A stretch of DNA of 62,743 bases, taken from contig CAXYYA010000018.1 of assembly GCA_964293155.1 (NCBI GenBank), positions 1-62,743 of the forward strand, read 5' to 3'. A program made the position numbers and the translations under genes. Below the pieces are notes generated by a model. That model worked only from the letters and a program-made list of their open reading frames with translations, searched no databases and was not told the DNA's origin. The DNA comes from JAQVEB01 sp028698105. GTDB taxonomy: Bacteria; Bacteroidota; Bacteroidia; Bacteroidales; Dysgonomonadaceae. Shown here in pieces: positions 23,070-31,583 of this stretch. Position 1 is the stretch's first letter. The number at the start of each line of letters is the position of its first letter.

Positions 23070-24596
23070 ATGGAACAATTAAATCGCATCGGGTTTGATA
23101 ACGAGAAATACCTGAAAGAGCAAAGCGCTGCCATACTCGAAAGAGTGAGCAGATTCAACGACAAACTTTATCTGGAATTTGGCGGGAAAATTTTGTACGA
23201 TTACCATGCCTCCCGCGTTTTGCCGGGTTTTGCGCCAAACGTAAAAATGCGTCTTTTACAGAAACTTAAAGACAAAGTGGATGTAATCGTATGCATTCAT
23301 GCAGGAGATATTGAAAGAAACAAAATCCGTGCCGATTTCGGGATTACTTACGATGTGGACGTGCTCAAAAGTATTGACGACTTAAAATGGTACGGTATCA
23401 ACGTAGCAGCCGTAGTCATCACGCGCTATCAGGATCAGCCATCGGCTACCGTATTCAAAAATAAACTCGAACTCAAAGGCATAAAAGTTTACCTGCATCG
23501 TCCAACCAAGGGATACCCCACCGATGTGGATCTGATCGTGAGCAACGAAGGATACGGCGCCAATCCGTACATCGAAACAACGCGCCCCATTGTTGTAGTT
23601 ACAGGCCCCGGCCCCGGAAGCGGAAAATTGGCTACCGCGCTGGGCAATTTATATCACGATTACAAAAGAGGCATCAAAGCCGGATATGCAAAATTCGAGA
23701 CTTTTCCCATTTGGGATCTTCCACTCAATCATTTGGTGAATATCGCCTATGAGGCGGCAACCGCCGATCTGCGTGACGAAAATATGATCGACACGCATCA
23801 TTTGGATGCCTACGGCGAAAAAGTGGTAAATTATAACCGCGATATCGAAGCATTTAACCTGCTTCGGAAAATCCTGGAAAAAATCACGGGAGAGGAATCC
23901 ATCTATCAATCACCTACCGATATGGGTGTGAATCGTGCCAGCGCCGGAATTGTGGACGACGAAGTTTGTCAACAGGCCGCATATCAGGAAATTATCCGTC
24001 GCCACTTAAGAAGTTATGTGGAATACGGCACAGGGAAAACCCGAAAATCAACACTCGACCGAAGTGAAGAGATCATGGCAAAAGTGGGCGCCAAAGACGA
24101 AGACCGCCGTGTGGTGGAACCGGCGCGTAAAGCGGCTAAAGACGCCCAAGCCTGCGGAAAAGGATACGATGGAATTTATTGCGGCGCTGCCATTGAGCTA
24201 AAGGACGGAACCATCGTAACGGGAAAAAATTCTTCGTTGCTGCATGCATCATCGAGTATGATTTTAAACGCCACCAAGCACCTGGCCGGATTGCCGGACA
24301 GCATGATCCTGTTGCCCGAAAATATCATTGATTCGATAACGCACCTGAAAAAAGATATTTTAAACGGAAAAAACGTGAGCCTCGATGTGGAAGAAACGCT
24401 CATAGCCTTGTCCATCAGCGCTATATCTAACCCGGCGGCGCAAATGGCGCTGCAAAAACTCACTGAGTTAAACAATTGCGAAATGCACTCCACGCACATT
24501 CCCACACCGGGCGATGAAGCGGGATTAAGAAAACTAAAAGTGAATGTTACAGCCGACCCGCTTTTTTCGAGTAAAAGACTCTTTGTGAGCGAATAA
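23070..24596 (+). CDS. DUF1846 family protein
   Basis: A 508-residue cytoplasmic protein that matches the DUF1846 family along its length. The N-terminus is GFDNEKYLKEQSAAILERVSRF, followed by LYLEFGGKILYDYHASRVLPGF near 32. VVVTGPGPGSGKLATALGNLYHDY near 175-197 is a P-loop-like glycine-rich segment. The C-terminal part includes CGKGYDGIYCGAAIELKDG near 355. Length (about 500) is normal. Structures of family members show a nucleotide-binding-like fold, but the biochemical role is unresolved. Transcribed alone on the plus strand, with the large non-coding unit downstream. Confidence 0.88.
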   Translation: MEQLNRIGFDNEKYLKEQSAAILERVSRFNDKLYLEFGGKILYDYHASRVLPGFAPNVKMRLLQKLKDKVDVIVCIHAGDIERNKIRADFGITYDVDVLKSIDDLKWYGINVAAVVITRYQDQPSATVFKNKLELKGIKVYLHRPTKGYPTDVDLIVSNEGYGANPYIETTRPIVVVTGPGPGSGKLATALGNLYHDYKRGIKAGYAKFETFPIWDLPLNHLVNIAYEAATADLRDENMIDTHHLDAYGEKVVNYNRDIEAFNLLRKILEKITGEESIYQSPTDMGVNRASAGIVDDEVCQQAAYQEIIRRHLRSYVEYGTGKTRKSTLDRSEEIMAKVGAKDEDRRVVEPARKAAKDAQACGKGYDGIYCGAAIELKDGTIVTGKNSSLLHASSSMILNATKHLAGLPDSMILLPENIIDSITHLKKDILNGKNVSLDVEETLIALSISAISNPAAQMALQKLTELNNCEMHSTHIPTPGDEAGLRKLKVNVTADPLFSSKRLFVSE

Positions 24597-24788
24597 TTAA
24601 GTTCCCGTTTTTGCCCCCGATGACATATCAAAATTTTCAGGGAATAAAAAAAACATCTTTTTTATTTTTTTACGTGAAATCCAATAAAAAAACACCTGAA
24701 AAACAAACGATAAAATACTGATTAAAAGAGTATTATATAAATTGTTAATAAGTTGTTAAGAAGTTGTTTATAACAACAAGCAAAAAAA

Positions 24789-24821
24789 TTTGCAATTCGC
24801 TTGCGCGAGATGTTATATTTG
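24789..24821 (+). promoter_or_regulatory. Promoter of the large non-coding transcription unit
   Basis: TTTG at 24789-24792 and TATATTTG at 24814-24821 fit the Bacteroidota -33/-7 consensus with a 21-base spacer. Transcription would start near 24828. The preceding 24597-24788 is AT-rich with no gene. Confidence 0.65.
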
Positions 24822-24827
24822 CAATAC

Positions 24828-25964
24828 ATAACAACAACGAAATATTCAGTACAAAAAGTACGATAATATTTTAGGAGTTCATTGACATTTTGTACACGTT
24901 AAAAAGGAATGCAGCGCAGCGGAAAATGTACCACAATTCATTCGACATTGCGTGTTTTTCGGAAAGAAACTTCACCATTTCCGTCTGAGAAAAGTATTCC
25001 GGGGGTATAACAGAAAGAAGGTTACACGATGACATCCGCTCGTGGAAGTAGTCTGCAACAGTCTGAACAGACTGAGGCGCTGCTCATCAAACGAACAGGA
25101 CGAAAATCGGGTAATAATGCTTTGCAAAAGGGAAATCCGTACTGCGTTTTACAGGTTTTACCGTAAGACTGCACAAAGATTTTTTTGAAGAAAGTTACTA
25201 CGAGAAGTCAAATTCCCGTTTGTAAATGATCGAAAAAACGTTTACGCCAACTTCTCTTTTATGACTGTTGAGATGATCGGACACAGGCACGGGGTTACAC
25301 CTTTGAATGTACGCCGTTTTGATTAACAGACATGGGAACAACGGAAAACATTTCGTGGATTTTTTGTCGTGGAAATTTTTCTACTACAAATGCCAACGAT
25401 TTCGTGCCCGATTGTTTTTTAGAAAGAAAGTTCAACCAGACCAACCTTCGGGTTGCCGATGGTTTAGCGTTCTCTGTTCCACTTTCCTGCTCATCATGAT
25501 TCAGTCGTCAAAAAACTGATGAAAAGAACGCGGAGAGATTTCGAACACATTACAAGTATGTATCTTTTGTTTCATTCCGCACTTCAAAACAAGGTTTCTC
25601 TCCTCTCCGAGGTTGAAAATCGCGTTATGAAAGACAAAAGCCTCGAATTTTAATATTCTGCTTCCAAATCTGAATTTTTGTTCCCGAGTGAATTTGATAA
25701 TCCAATTGATGAAACGACGGACAAGCATACTTCTTAGGGTAGCGATCATAGGTTCGAAACTATTTTTGAGACGTTAAGAGGTTTTCATTTTCTGAAGTAC
25801 AGGCTCGTGGAAAAAAGGCCAAAGAAATGCCAAACATTTCCGTTACGTCTTTGTTGAAACGATTTTTGCAACACATTTCCCCTCTCCGGACGTTATGCTT
25901 GTGTGCAGAACAATTTGAACTCCTATCTTACACAAAAAGGCCGACTTAACAGTGGGCCTTTTTT
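24828..25964 (+). ncRNA. Candidate large structured non-coding RNA (about 1.1 kb)
   Basis: A promoter, a 1.1 kb stretch with no credible coding frame, and a terminator define a transcription unit. TAGGAGTTCA at 24873-24882 is the exact reverse complement of TGAACTCCTA at 25917-25926, so the two ends can close a 10-bp stem. Local stems nest inside: ACATTTT/AAAATGT (24886-24892, 24924-24930), CACGA/TCGTG (25026-25030, 25041-25045), CAGTCTG/CAGACTG (25060-25075), GAGAAGT/ACTTCTC (25203-25209, 25251-25257) enclosing GTAAA/TTTAC, CGGAGAG/CTCTCCG (25532-25538, 25604-25610) and GAAATG/CATTTC (25825-25841). A hairpin at 25435-25465 has a C(UUCG)G tetraloop inside AACCA/TGGTT. RNase P, tmRNA, 6S and group II intron signatures were not recognised. 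Long non-coding function is inferred. Confidence 0.6.
25934..25964. terminator. Bidirectional terminator shared by the RNA unit and the sigma factor gene
   Basis: AAAAAGGCC (25934-25942) pairs with GGCCTTTTTT (25955-25964) around a 12-base loop. The T tract on one side and A tract on the other serve both the plus-strand RNA unit and the minus-strand sigma factor gene that ends at 26000. Confidence 0.8.
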
Positions 25965-25999
25965 GTTTTTATAGACATCGGAAAAATGGATTCGCCGCT

Positions 26000-26593
26000 T
26001 TAACTCAACGATAAGATCATCCGGTTATCATCCGCCAGTTTGCGCATGTTCAGAATGGCATAACGCATGCGGCCAAGCGCCGTGTTGATGCTTACGCCCG
26101 TTTTCTCCGCAATTTCCTTAAAACTCATGTCGTTGTAATAACGCATCTCCAACACTTCGCGTTGCGAATCGGGAAGATAACCGATCAGTTTTTTCACGTC
26201 GCTCAACACTTGCGAGCGCACCATTTCGGTTTCCACATTATCGTCGGAAAAAACGGGATTGTTAAACAGATCAAGTTCATACGCATCATTCGAGACGGTA
26301 TTCTCGTTTCGTTCCTGACGAAAATAATCTATGATAAGGTTGTGCGCAATGCGCGTGATCCACGCTTTGAATTTGCCGGTTTCGGTGTATTTTCCCTGTT
26401 TTATCGTTGCAATAGCCTTGATAAAGGTATCCTGGAAAATATCGTTTGCCAGATCGCGATTGCGAACGGTGTAAAGAATGTACCCGAAAAGTGTTTGTTG
26501 GTGTCTGCCGAGAAGGACGTCGAAAGCGTCGTTATTGCCTGTAGCATACAGGGCGACCAACTGTTCGTCGGTCATCGTGAACAATGAAGTCAT
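26000..26593 (-). CDS. ECF-type RNA polymerase sigma factor
   Basis: A 197-residue sigma-70 family protein. Region 2 (about residues 20-95) includes NRDLANDIFQDTFIKAI and FKAWITRIAHNLIIDYFRQ, the core-binding and -10-recognition helices. Region 4 (about 135-190) has QREVLEMRYYNDMSFKEIAEKTGVSINTALGRMRYA, the helix-turn-helix for -35 recognition. No region 1.1 or 3 is present, which defines the ECF class. No adjacent anti-sigma factor is encoded, unlike FecI/FecR pairs, so its signal is unclear. It is convergent with the large non-coding unit and shares its terminator. Confidence 0.92.
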   Translation of the reverse strand: MTSLFTMTDEQLVALYATGNNDAFDVLLGRHQQTLFGYILYTVRNRDLANDIFQDTFIKAIATIKQGKYTETGKFKAWITRIAHNLIIDYFRQERNENTVSNDAYELDLFNNPVFSDDNVETEMVRSQVLSDVKKLIGYLPDSQREVLEMRYYNDMSFKEIAEKTGVSINTALGRMRYAILNMRKLADDNRMILSLS

Positions 26594-26750
26594 TACTGTA
26601 TAAATTTTACGTTTATAGGAGTAATGTCATTTCAATAGGCAATAAATGTTTTAAAAGTGAGATATGGACGTTATCCGTGCAAAATAATAGATAATTTTTG
26701 TAATAAACAAAAATAAAAAGTTAAAAAACAAGACTATAGGTTACATATAT

Positions 26751-27281
26751 CTACTCTTGCAGCTTTCCATCATTTCTGAGTACAGCTAAAATACGCTCAT
26801 CGTTACGTTTATCATCAAAATCATGAAAAGGCATTAAAACTGACATAACTAATTCGTCATTCTTAAACGCATTACCTCCCCACGAAAGAATTACGCCATC
26901 TCCTATAAAAGAAGATACCATGGATTGAAAATGTCCCGTGTATATCGACTCACCATTCACCTTCACAACAAAATTTTTACCACTCAACTCTTTTTCATAA
27001 TAATCTAAATTATCCCAATTTTTCATCGTTCCACGGGATAATTTAAATGTGTATGTGGTTGGATCATACCATCTAATGTCAGAATATGTTATAAATGGTT
27101 TGTTGCTACATACAATGGAAGATTCATCAATAGCGGTGGTACTGTCCGTTAAAGCGTATTTTTCAATAAAATAAAATTCCACACCTTGTCCTATAGGAAA
27201 TTCAGGATTTTCGCATCCGGAAATACCCGTCAACAAAAGTAATACTGCGATTGAAATAAGTGCGCTCTTTGTGTTTGTCAT
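26751..27281 (-). CDS. Hypothetical lipoprotein
   Basis: A 176-residue protein with a lipoprotein signal (ISIAVLLLLTGISGC, Cys near 23). The mature part is rich in beta-prone and aromatic segments (GVEFYFIEKYAL, WYDPTTYTFKLSRG, VILSWGGNAF), suggesting a small beta-sandwich at the cell surface or periplasm. No family was recognised. It is transcribed on the minus strand, flanked by the sigma factor gene and the acyl-CoA dehydrogenase operon, and the 158-base gap with a terminator upstream implies its own promoter. Confidence 0.7.
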   Translation of the reverse strand: MTNTKSALISIAVLLLLTGISGCENPEFPIGQGVEFYFIEKYALTDSTTAIDESSIVCSNKPFITYSDIRWYDPTTYTFKLSRGTMKNWDNLDYYEKELSGKNFVVKVNGESIYTGHFQSMVSSFIGDGVILSWGGNAFKNDELVMSVLMPFHDFDDKRNDERILAVLRNDGKLQE

Positions 27282-27386
27282 AATGCGTTAAATTTTATCG
27301 TATTGTATATTGTTATAGACGTAAAATTCGTAAAAACGTTGCTTCTTTTTCCATCAAATCTTTTTTACTTAACAAAAAATAACAAT

Positions 27387-27420
27387 AAAAGGCGGGAAAG
27401 CGGTTGTTTTCCTGCCTTTT
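27387..27420 (-). terminator. Terminator of the Etf/acyl-CoA dehydrogenase operon
   Basis: AAAAGGCGGGAAA (27387-27399) pairs with TTTTCCTGCCTTTT (27407-27420) with one wobble. On the minus strand this lies 20 bases past the dehydrogenase stop and ends in a T run. Confidence 0.75.
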
Positions 27421-27439
27421 ACATGTATTTCCGTTATTC

Positions 27440-29158
27440 TTACTCTGTCAAATCCGGTTTAAAATAAGCCATATCTTCAATGCGCGATTTGGTAACAAAG
27501 TTATAGTGTTTTATCACCTCCGTTTGTCCGTAGTGGATATAAACTTCGGCGGAGCGGCGGAACATTTCGGGTTCCTCGTTTGCATCCTGCAAAAGCAGAT
27601 GTCCCAGGATCACGTGTCCGGCACATTCAACCATGCGGCGTGCATGGAAATCGAGGTAGTCTTCGTCTTTTTGTTCGGTAACAATCTCAACGAGTTTTTC
27701 GTACATCTTCGCCATTTTCGAAAGCTTCCGTTTCAGTGGTTCCAGTTCGGGTGAAACCGGCATATCTTCGTATTCTTTGATGCGCTGCAAATACGTTCCG
27801 GTTGTGACGTGGCGGATGGCCGCTACCACCTGCAACTGGGTGGTTCCCTCGTAGATATTTGTGATGCGCGCATCGCGATAGAGGCGTTCGCATTTGTAAT
27901 CCTTCATAAACCCCGAACCGCCGTGTACCTGAATGGCATCGTACGCGTTTTGGTTGGCATATTCGCTGGTCATCGCCTTACCGAGCGGCGTAAACGCATC
28001 GGCCAAACGGGAGTAATATTTCATTTCGTTGCGTTCCTCGGGCGTGAGCTTTCGCTCGCGTGAAATGTCTTCCAACGTTTTGTACATATCCACAAAACGG
28101 CAGGTTTCGTAAAGGAACGTACGCGATGCATCGGTTTTGGCCTGCATGTTGGCGATCATTTCATACACGGGTGGAAATTCGATAATGGCTTTGCCGAACT
28201 GACGACGTTCAATGGCATATTTGTACGCTTCGCGATAAGCGGCATCGGACAACCCAACGGATTGCGCCATAATACCGAGACGTGCGCCGTTCATCAACGA
28301 CATCACATATTTGATCAACCCCATGCGGCGTGAACCCACAAGCTCCGCTTTGGCATTTTTGAACACCAACTCGCAGGTGGGTGCTCCTTTGATCCCCATT
28401 TTGTTCTCGATTCGGCGCACGTTAACACCACCTTTGTTTTTATCGTAAATGAACATGGACAAACCGCGGGCATCTTTGGTTCCTTCTTCCGAGCGGGCCA
28501 ACACAAGGTGTATATCGGCGTCGCCGTTGGTAATAAAACGTTTCACACCGTTCAGATACCATTGATCTTCGGCTTCGTTGTAGGTGGCTTTGAGCATTAC
28601 CGCCTGCAGATCAGAACCCGCATCGGGTTCCGTCAGGTCCATGGACATGGTTTCGCCTTGTATGATGCGCGGCAGGTATTTCTCTTTCTGTTCGTCATCC
28701 GCGAATTCATAGATGGTTTCGCCGCAATCCTGCAGCATCCAGATGTTTTGGAAGCTGGCATCGGCACGGCTAACGATGTCGGCCGACATCATATACGGCA
28801 CCATCGGGAAATTCAGCCCGCCGAATTTGCGTGAAAGCCCCATTCCCATAAGCTCTGCTTTGTTTAGCGCATCCAGGTTTTCCTGCGTTGGCGATGCGTA
28901 TGTTACGCGTCCGTTTGCCACCGTGGGGCCGTTGTGATCCACCTCTTCGGCGTTGGGTTCAATAATATCGCCGCAGATTTCGCCCACCACTTCCAGCACT
29001 TTGTCGTAGCTGTCCATGGCGTCTTCGAAATCCATTGGAGCATAATCATACGCATCTTTATCGGCGTAATTTCTTTCTTTCAGTTCAACAATACGTTTCA
29101 TCAGCGGGTGTTGCAGATGATGTTTGAATTGCGGTGTATCGGTGTAAAAGTTGGGCAT
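27440..29158 (-). CDS. Acyl-CoA dehydrogenase
   Basis: A 572-residue FAD-dependent acyl-CoA dehydrogenase. It shows the N-terminal helical domain, the flavin-contact segment MSMDLTEPDAGSDLQAV near residue 170, RRIENKMGIKGAPTCELVF near 250, RRQFGKAIIEFPPVYEM near 315 and IQVHGGSGFMKDYKCERLYRDARITNIYEGTTQLQ near 430-465. In the last segment the YEGT run fits the catalytic-Glu region of short-chain enzymes. A C-terminal extension of about 100 residues makes it longer than the 380-residue type. Etf subunits are encoded just upstream, so electrons from acyl-CoA oxidation pass to EtfAB. It may also run toward acyl-CoA reduction in an anaerobe. Confidence 0.92.
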   Translation of the reverse strand: MPNFYTDTPQFKHHLQHPLMKRIVELKERNYADKDAYDYAPMDFEDAMDSYDKVLEVVGEICGDIIEPNAEEVDHNGPTVANGRVTYASPTQENLDALNKAELMGMGLSRKFGGLNFPMVPYMMSADIVSRADASFQNIWMLQDCGETIYEFADDEQKEKYLPRIIQGETMSMDLTEPDAGSDLQAVMLKATYNEAEDQWYLNGVKRFITNGDADIHLVLARSEEGTKDARGLSMFIYDKNKGGVNVRRIENKMGIKGAPTCELVFKNAKAELVGSRRMGLIKYVMSLMNGARLGIMAQSVGLSDAAYREAYKYAIERRQFGKAIIEFPPVYEMIANMQAKTDASRTFLYETCRFVDMYKTLEDISRERKLTPEERNEMKYYSRLADAFTPLGKAMTSEYANQNAYDAIQVHGGSGFMKDYKCERLYRDARITNIYEGTTQLQVVAAIRHVTTGTYLQRIKEYEDMPVSPELEPLKRKLSKMAKMYEKLVEIVTEQKDEDYLDFHARRMVECAGHVILGHLLLQDANEEPEMFRRSAEVYIHYGQTEVIKHYNFVTKSRIEDMAYFKPDLTE

Positions 29159-29169
29159 TTTTTGTTTAG

Positions 29170-29289
29170 TTTTAAGCCCCTTCCCTAACCCTCCCCGAAA
29201 GGGAGGGAACAGAGGGCTGTGTTTATTTTAGATATATGTTGAAAAATCCACACACTCTCTCCCCTTTTGGGGGGAGCCGGAGGGGGCTT
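29170..29289. repeat. GC-rich palindromic intergenic element between etfA and the dehydrogenase gene
   Basis: CCCTCCCCGAAAGGGAGGG lies in the first half (29190-29208 region), and CTCCCCTTTTGGGGGGAG in the second half forms another hairpin. The outer ends AAGCCCCTTCC and GGAGGGGGCTT are inverted to each other. This composition is unlike the AT-rich spacers nearby and resembles dispersed palindromes seen in many Bacteroidota genomes. Confidence 0.6.
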
Positions 29290-30309
29290 TTATTTTGAAT
29301 TTTTCTTATAATACTTGATCATTTTCGGGATCACTTTTTCGATTTCGCCGGTTATCACGTAATCGGCGATCGTGTTGATGGGCGCGTTGGGATCGTTGTT
29401 GATGGAGATGATCAGCGAACTGTCCTGCATGCCGGCAATGTGTTGTATTTGTCCCGATATACCGCAGGCGATATACACTTTTGGGCGCACGGTTACACCG
29501 GTTTGTCCCACCTGGCGCTCATGTTCTGCGAAACCGGCGTCCACCGCCGCGCGCGATGCGCCCACTTCGGCGCCGAGCACATTGGCCAAATCGTATAGGA
29601 GTTGGAAATTCTCCTTCGACCCTACTCCATATCCGCCGGATACGATAATGGGCGAATTTTTGATGTTCACTTTCGATTTTTCGATGTGACGGTCGAGAAT
29701 GGTGATCACAAAATCCTCGTCTTTCACGTAATCCTTTACATCGTGTTCCACCAGTTCGCCTTTATATTCGGGATCGAGAATCTCTTTTTTCATCACCCCT
29801 TCGCGCACAGTCGCCATTTGCGGGCGGCAATCGGGATTGATGATCCATGCCACGATATTTCCGCCGAAGGCGGGACGGATCTGATACAACAGGTTTTCGT
29901 AGGTTTTCCCCGCTTTTTTATCTTCGTGATTGCCGATTTCCAACGAGGTACAATCGGCGGTAAGTCCGCTACCGAGCGCCGATGAAACGCGCGGGCCCAG
30001 GTCGCGGCCGATAATGGTTGCGCCCATCAGGCAGATTTGTGGTTTTTCTTCTTTGAAAAGATTTACCAGAATGGATGTGTGCGGCAACGTGGTGTACGGC
30101 GACAAGCGTTCATCATTGAAAACGTGCAACGCATCCACACCATACGGAAATACCTGTTTCCCTACGGTATCCAGTTTTCCGCCGGCTGCAATGGCTTCGA
30201 GCTTGCACCCGAGTTGATTTGCCAATGAGCGTCCTTTGGTAAGCAGTTCCAGGCTTACATCGGCAACCGTGCCTTCGTCAATTTCTAAATATACAAATAT
30301 ATTGTTCAT
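29290..30309 (-). CDS. etfA: Electron transfer flavoprotein alpha subunit
   Basis: A 339-residue EtfA/FixB. The N-terminal nucleotide-fold domain is followed by the FAD-binding C-terminal domain with SGGYGVGSKENFQLLYDLANVLGAEVGASRAAVDAGF near 220-255, GQTGVTVRPKVYIACGISGQIQHIAGM near 265-292 and SINNDPNAPINTIADYVITG near 300. These are the classic signature elements. With EtfB it carries electrons between acyl-CoA dehydrogenases and membrane or ferredoxin partners. The gene lies 92 bases after etfB, inside the same operon. Confidence 0.95.
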   Translation of the reverse strand: MNNIFVYLEIDEGTVADVSLELLTKGRSLANQLGCKLEAIAAGGKLDTVGKQVFPYGVDALHVFNDERLSPYTTLPHTSILVNLFKEEKPQICLMGATIIGRDLGPRVSSALGSGLTADCTSLEIGNHEDKKAGKTYENLLYQIRPAFGGNIVAWIINPDCRPQMATVREGVMKKEILDPEYKGELVEHDVKDYVKDEDFVITILDRHIEKSKVNIKNSPIIVSGGYGVGSKENFQLLYDLANVLGAEVGASRAAVDAGFAEHERQVGQTGVTVRPKVYIACGISGQIQHIAGMQDSSLIISINNDPNAPINTIADYVITGEIEKVIPKMIKYYKKNSK

Positions 30310-30401
30310 TGTTCTTATTTTTGTCAGAATTTAAGAAATAAGAAGTTTCAGAATTAAGAAGAGTCTTCAACACCTCATAACTCAAAACTCATAACTTCCA
30401 G

Positions 30402-31274
30402 CTATCCTATTGTATGGTTTTGGATTAATTCTCTCATCAGTTCGTCAATTTCTTCATCGGAGCCCGACAGACGTTTGCTTTCTTTGGCCTGAAAAACAAC
30501 GTTCTCGATCTTCTTCACTTTCGTGGGCGAACCCGAAAGGCCGCACTGAACCACATCGGCGTTCACATCGGCAACGCTCCACTCGGTAAGGTTAAGGTAC
30601 GGACGCATATCGTAGATGTCAATATAATCAATATTCTCTGCCTGACGTTCCGTAACGGTTTTGGCATGTTTGTACTTTTGGAGCAACTTGGCGTTGCGCG
30701 GCCGGCACGCGCGTGCCGAACCGTTCACGGTTATTACCGTCGGAAGCGGACACTCCACAATTTCTACGCCGTTTTCCAACCGGCGCTTAACGCGTATCTT
30801 GTCCGCGTTTATTTCCTCAACGGCCTCGGCGTAAGTTACTTGCGGAATACCGAGTTTTTCGGCCACCTGCGGGCCTACCTGTGCCGTATCGCCGTCAATA
30901 GCCTGACGGCCGGAGATAATGAGATCAAAATCACCGATCTTGCGAACCGCCATGGATAAGGCGTACGATGTTGCCAGCGTATCGGCACCCGCAAAGGCTC
31001 TGTCCGTAAGCAACACACCGTCGTCGGCGCCGCGAAACATGCCTTCGCGCAGAATATCGGCAGCGCGCCCCGGGCCCATAGTCAAAACCGTGATCCGCGA
31101 TCCGGGGAATTGGTCTTTAATTGCCAGCGCCTGTTCCAGGGCATTCAAATCTTCCGGATTAAAAATTGCGGGCAATGCCGCCCTGTTAACCGTTCCATCG
31201 GCCTTCATCGCATCTTTACCCACGTTGCGTGTATCGGGTACCTGCTTGGCCAGTACAATGATATTAAAAGTCAT
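30402..31274 (-). CDS. etfB: Electron transfer flavoprotein beta subunit
   Basis: A 290-residue EtfB/FixA. The N-terminus IIVLAKQVPDTRNVGKDAM is typical. LNALEQALAIKDQ and VLTMGPGRAADILREGMFRGADDGVLLTDRAFAGADTLATSYALS near 45-105 are the conserved nucleotide-binding region. SGRQAIDGDTAQVGPQVAEKLGIP near 120 is the family hallmark and is associated with bifurcating or AMP/FAD-binding Etf. First gene of the operon, with its own promoter upstream. Confidence 0.95.
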   Translation of the reverse strand: MTFNIIVLAKQVPDTRNVGKDAMKADGTVNRAALPAIFNPEDLNALEQALAIKDQFPGSRITVLTMGPGRAADILREGMFRGADDGVLLTDRAFAGADTLATSYALSMAVRKIGDFDLIISGRQAIDGDTAQVGPQVAEKLGIPQVTYAEAVEEINADKIRVKRRLENGVEIVECPLPTVITVNGSARACRPRNAKLLQKYKHAKTVTERQAENIDYIDIYDMRPYLNLTEWSVADVNADVVQCGLSGSPTKVKKIENVVFQAKESKRLSGSDEEIDELMRELIQNHTIG

Positions 31275-31583
31275 TTTTTCTTATCTGATTTTTTGATGTA
31301 TTTGGGTGCCGCAAATTTACGGAAAGAAATCAGCCCGACCAACAATTTTCATAAAAACTATCGAAGAAATTGCACAAAAAGAGCGTTTTTGTGTAAAAGA
31401 GTTATTCTCCTAAACAAAATAACCCCAAGATTAAACAATTTTATTTTTCAATTGTCTATTACTATGCGGCGTTGTTTTACCGGAGAAAATATTATTATCC
31501 GAAAAATACACGTCGTAACAAAAGTTTTTCCTATTTTTGAAAGGCCAAATAAAAAAGTACATAAAACCAACTTCACACCGAAT
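31275..31583. other. Divergent intergenic region between etfB and the DUF6340 gene
   Basis: The 309 bases hold the etfB promoter (31312-31342, minus) and a small hairpin CACAAAAA/TTTTTGTG at 31373-31393. No gene, tRNA or other repeat was seen. TATTTTTG at about 31531 could be a -7 box for the plus-strand gene but lacks a -33 partner. Confidence 0.5.
31312..31342 (-). promoter_or_regulatory. Promoter of the etfB-etfA-acyl-CoA dehydrogenase operon
   Basis: Read on the minus strand, TTG at 31342-31340, a 20-base spacer and TAAATTTG at 31319-31312 match the Bacteroidota consensus. It lies 38 bases before the etfB start at 31274. Confidence 0.65.

Noticed and set aside
25307..25749. Two short frames (70 and 82 codons) within the non-coding unit
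   Set aside because: They are on opposite strands, have no recognisable motif and interrupt the predicted stems. They look like chance frames.
25745..25765. tRNA or tmRNA T-arm (GGTTCGAAAC inside ATAG/CTAT)
   Set aside because: The loop is eight bases with this stem, no acceptor stem or CCA lies at the right distance, and no D or anticodon arm was found.
31110..31583. A 158-residue N-terminal extension of the DUF6340 lipoprotein
   Set aside because: It overlaps the etfB 5' end and promoter, and the lipoprotein signal begins at the internal ATG at 31584.
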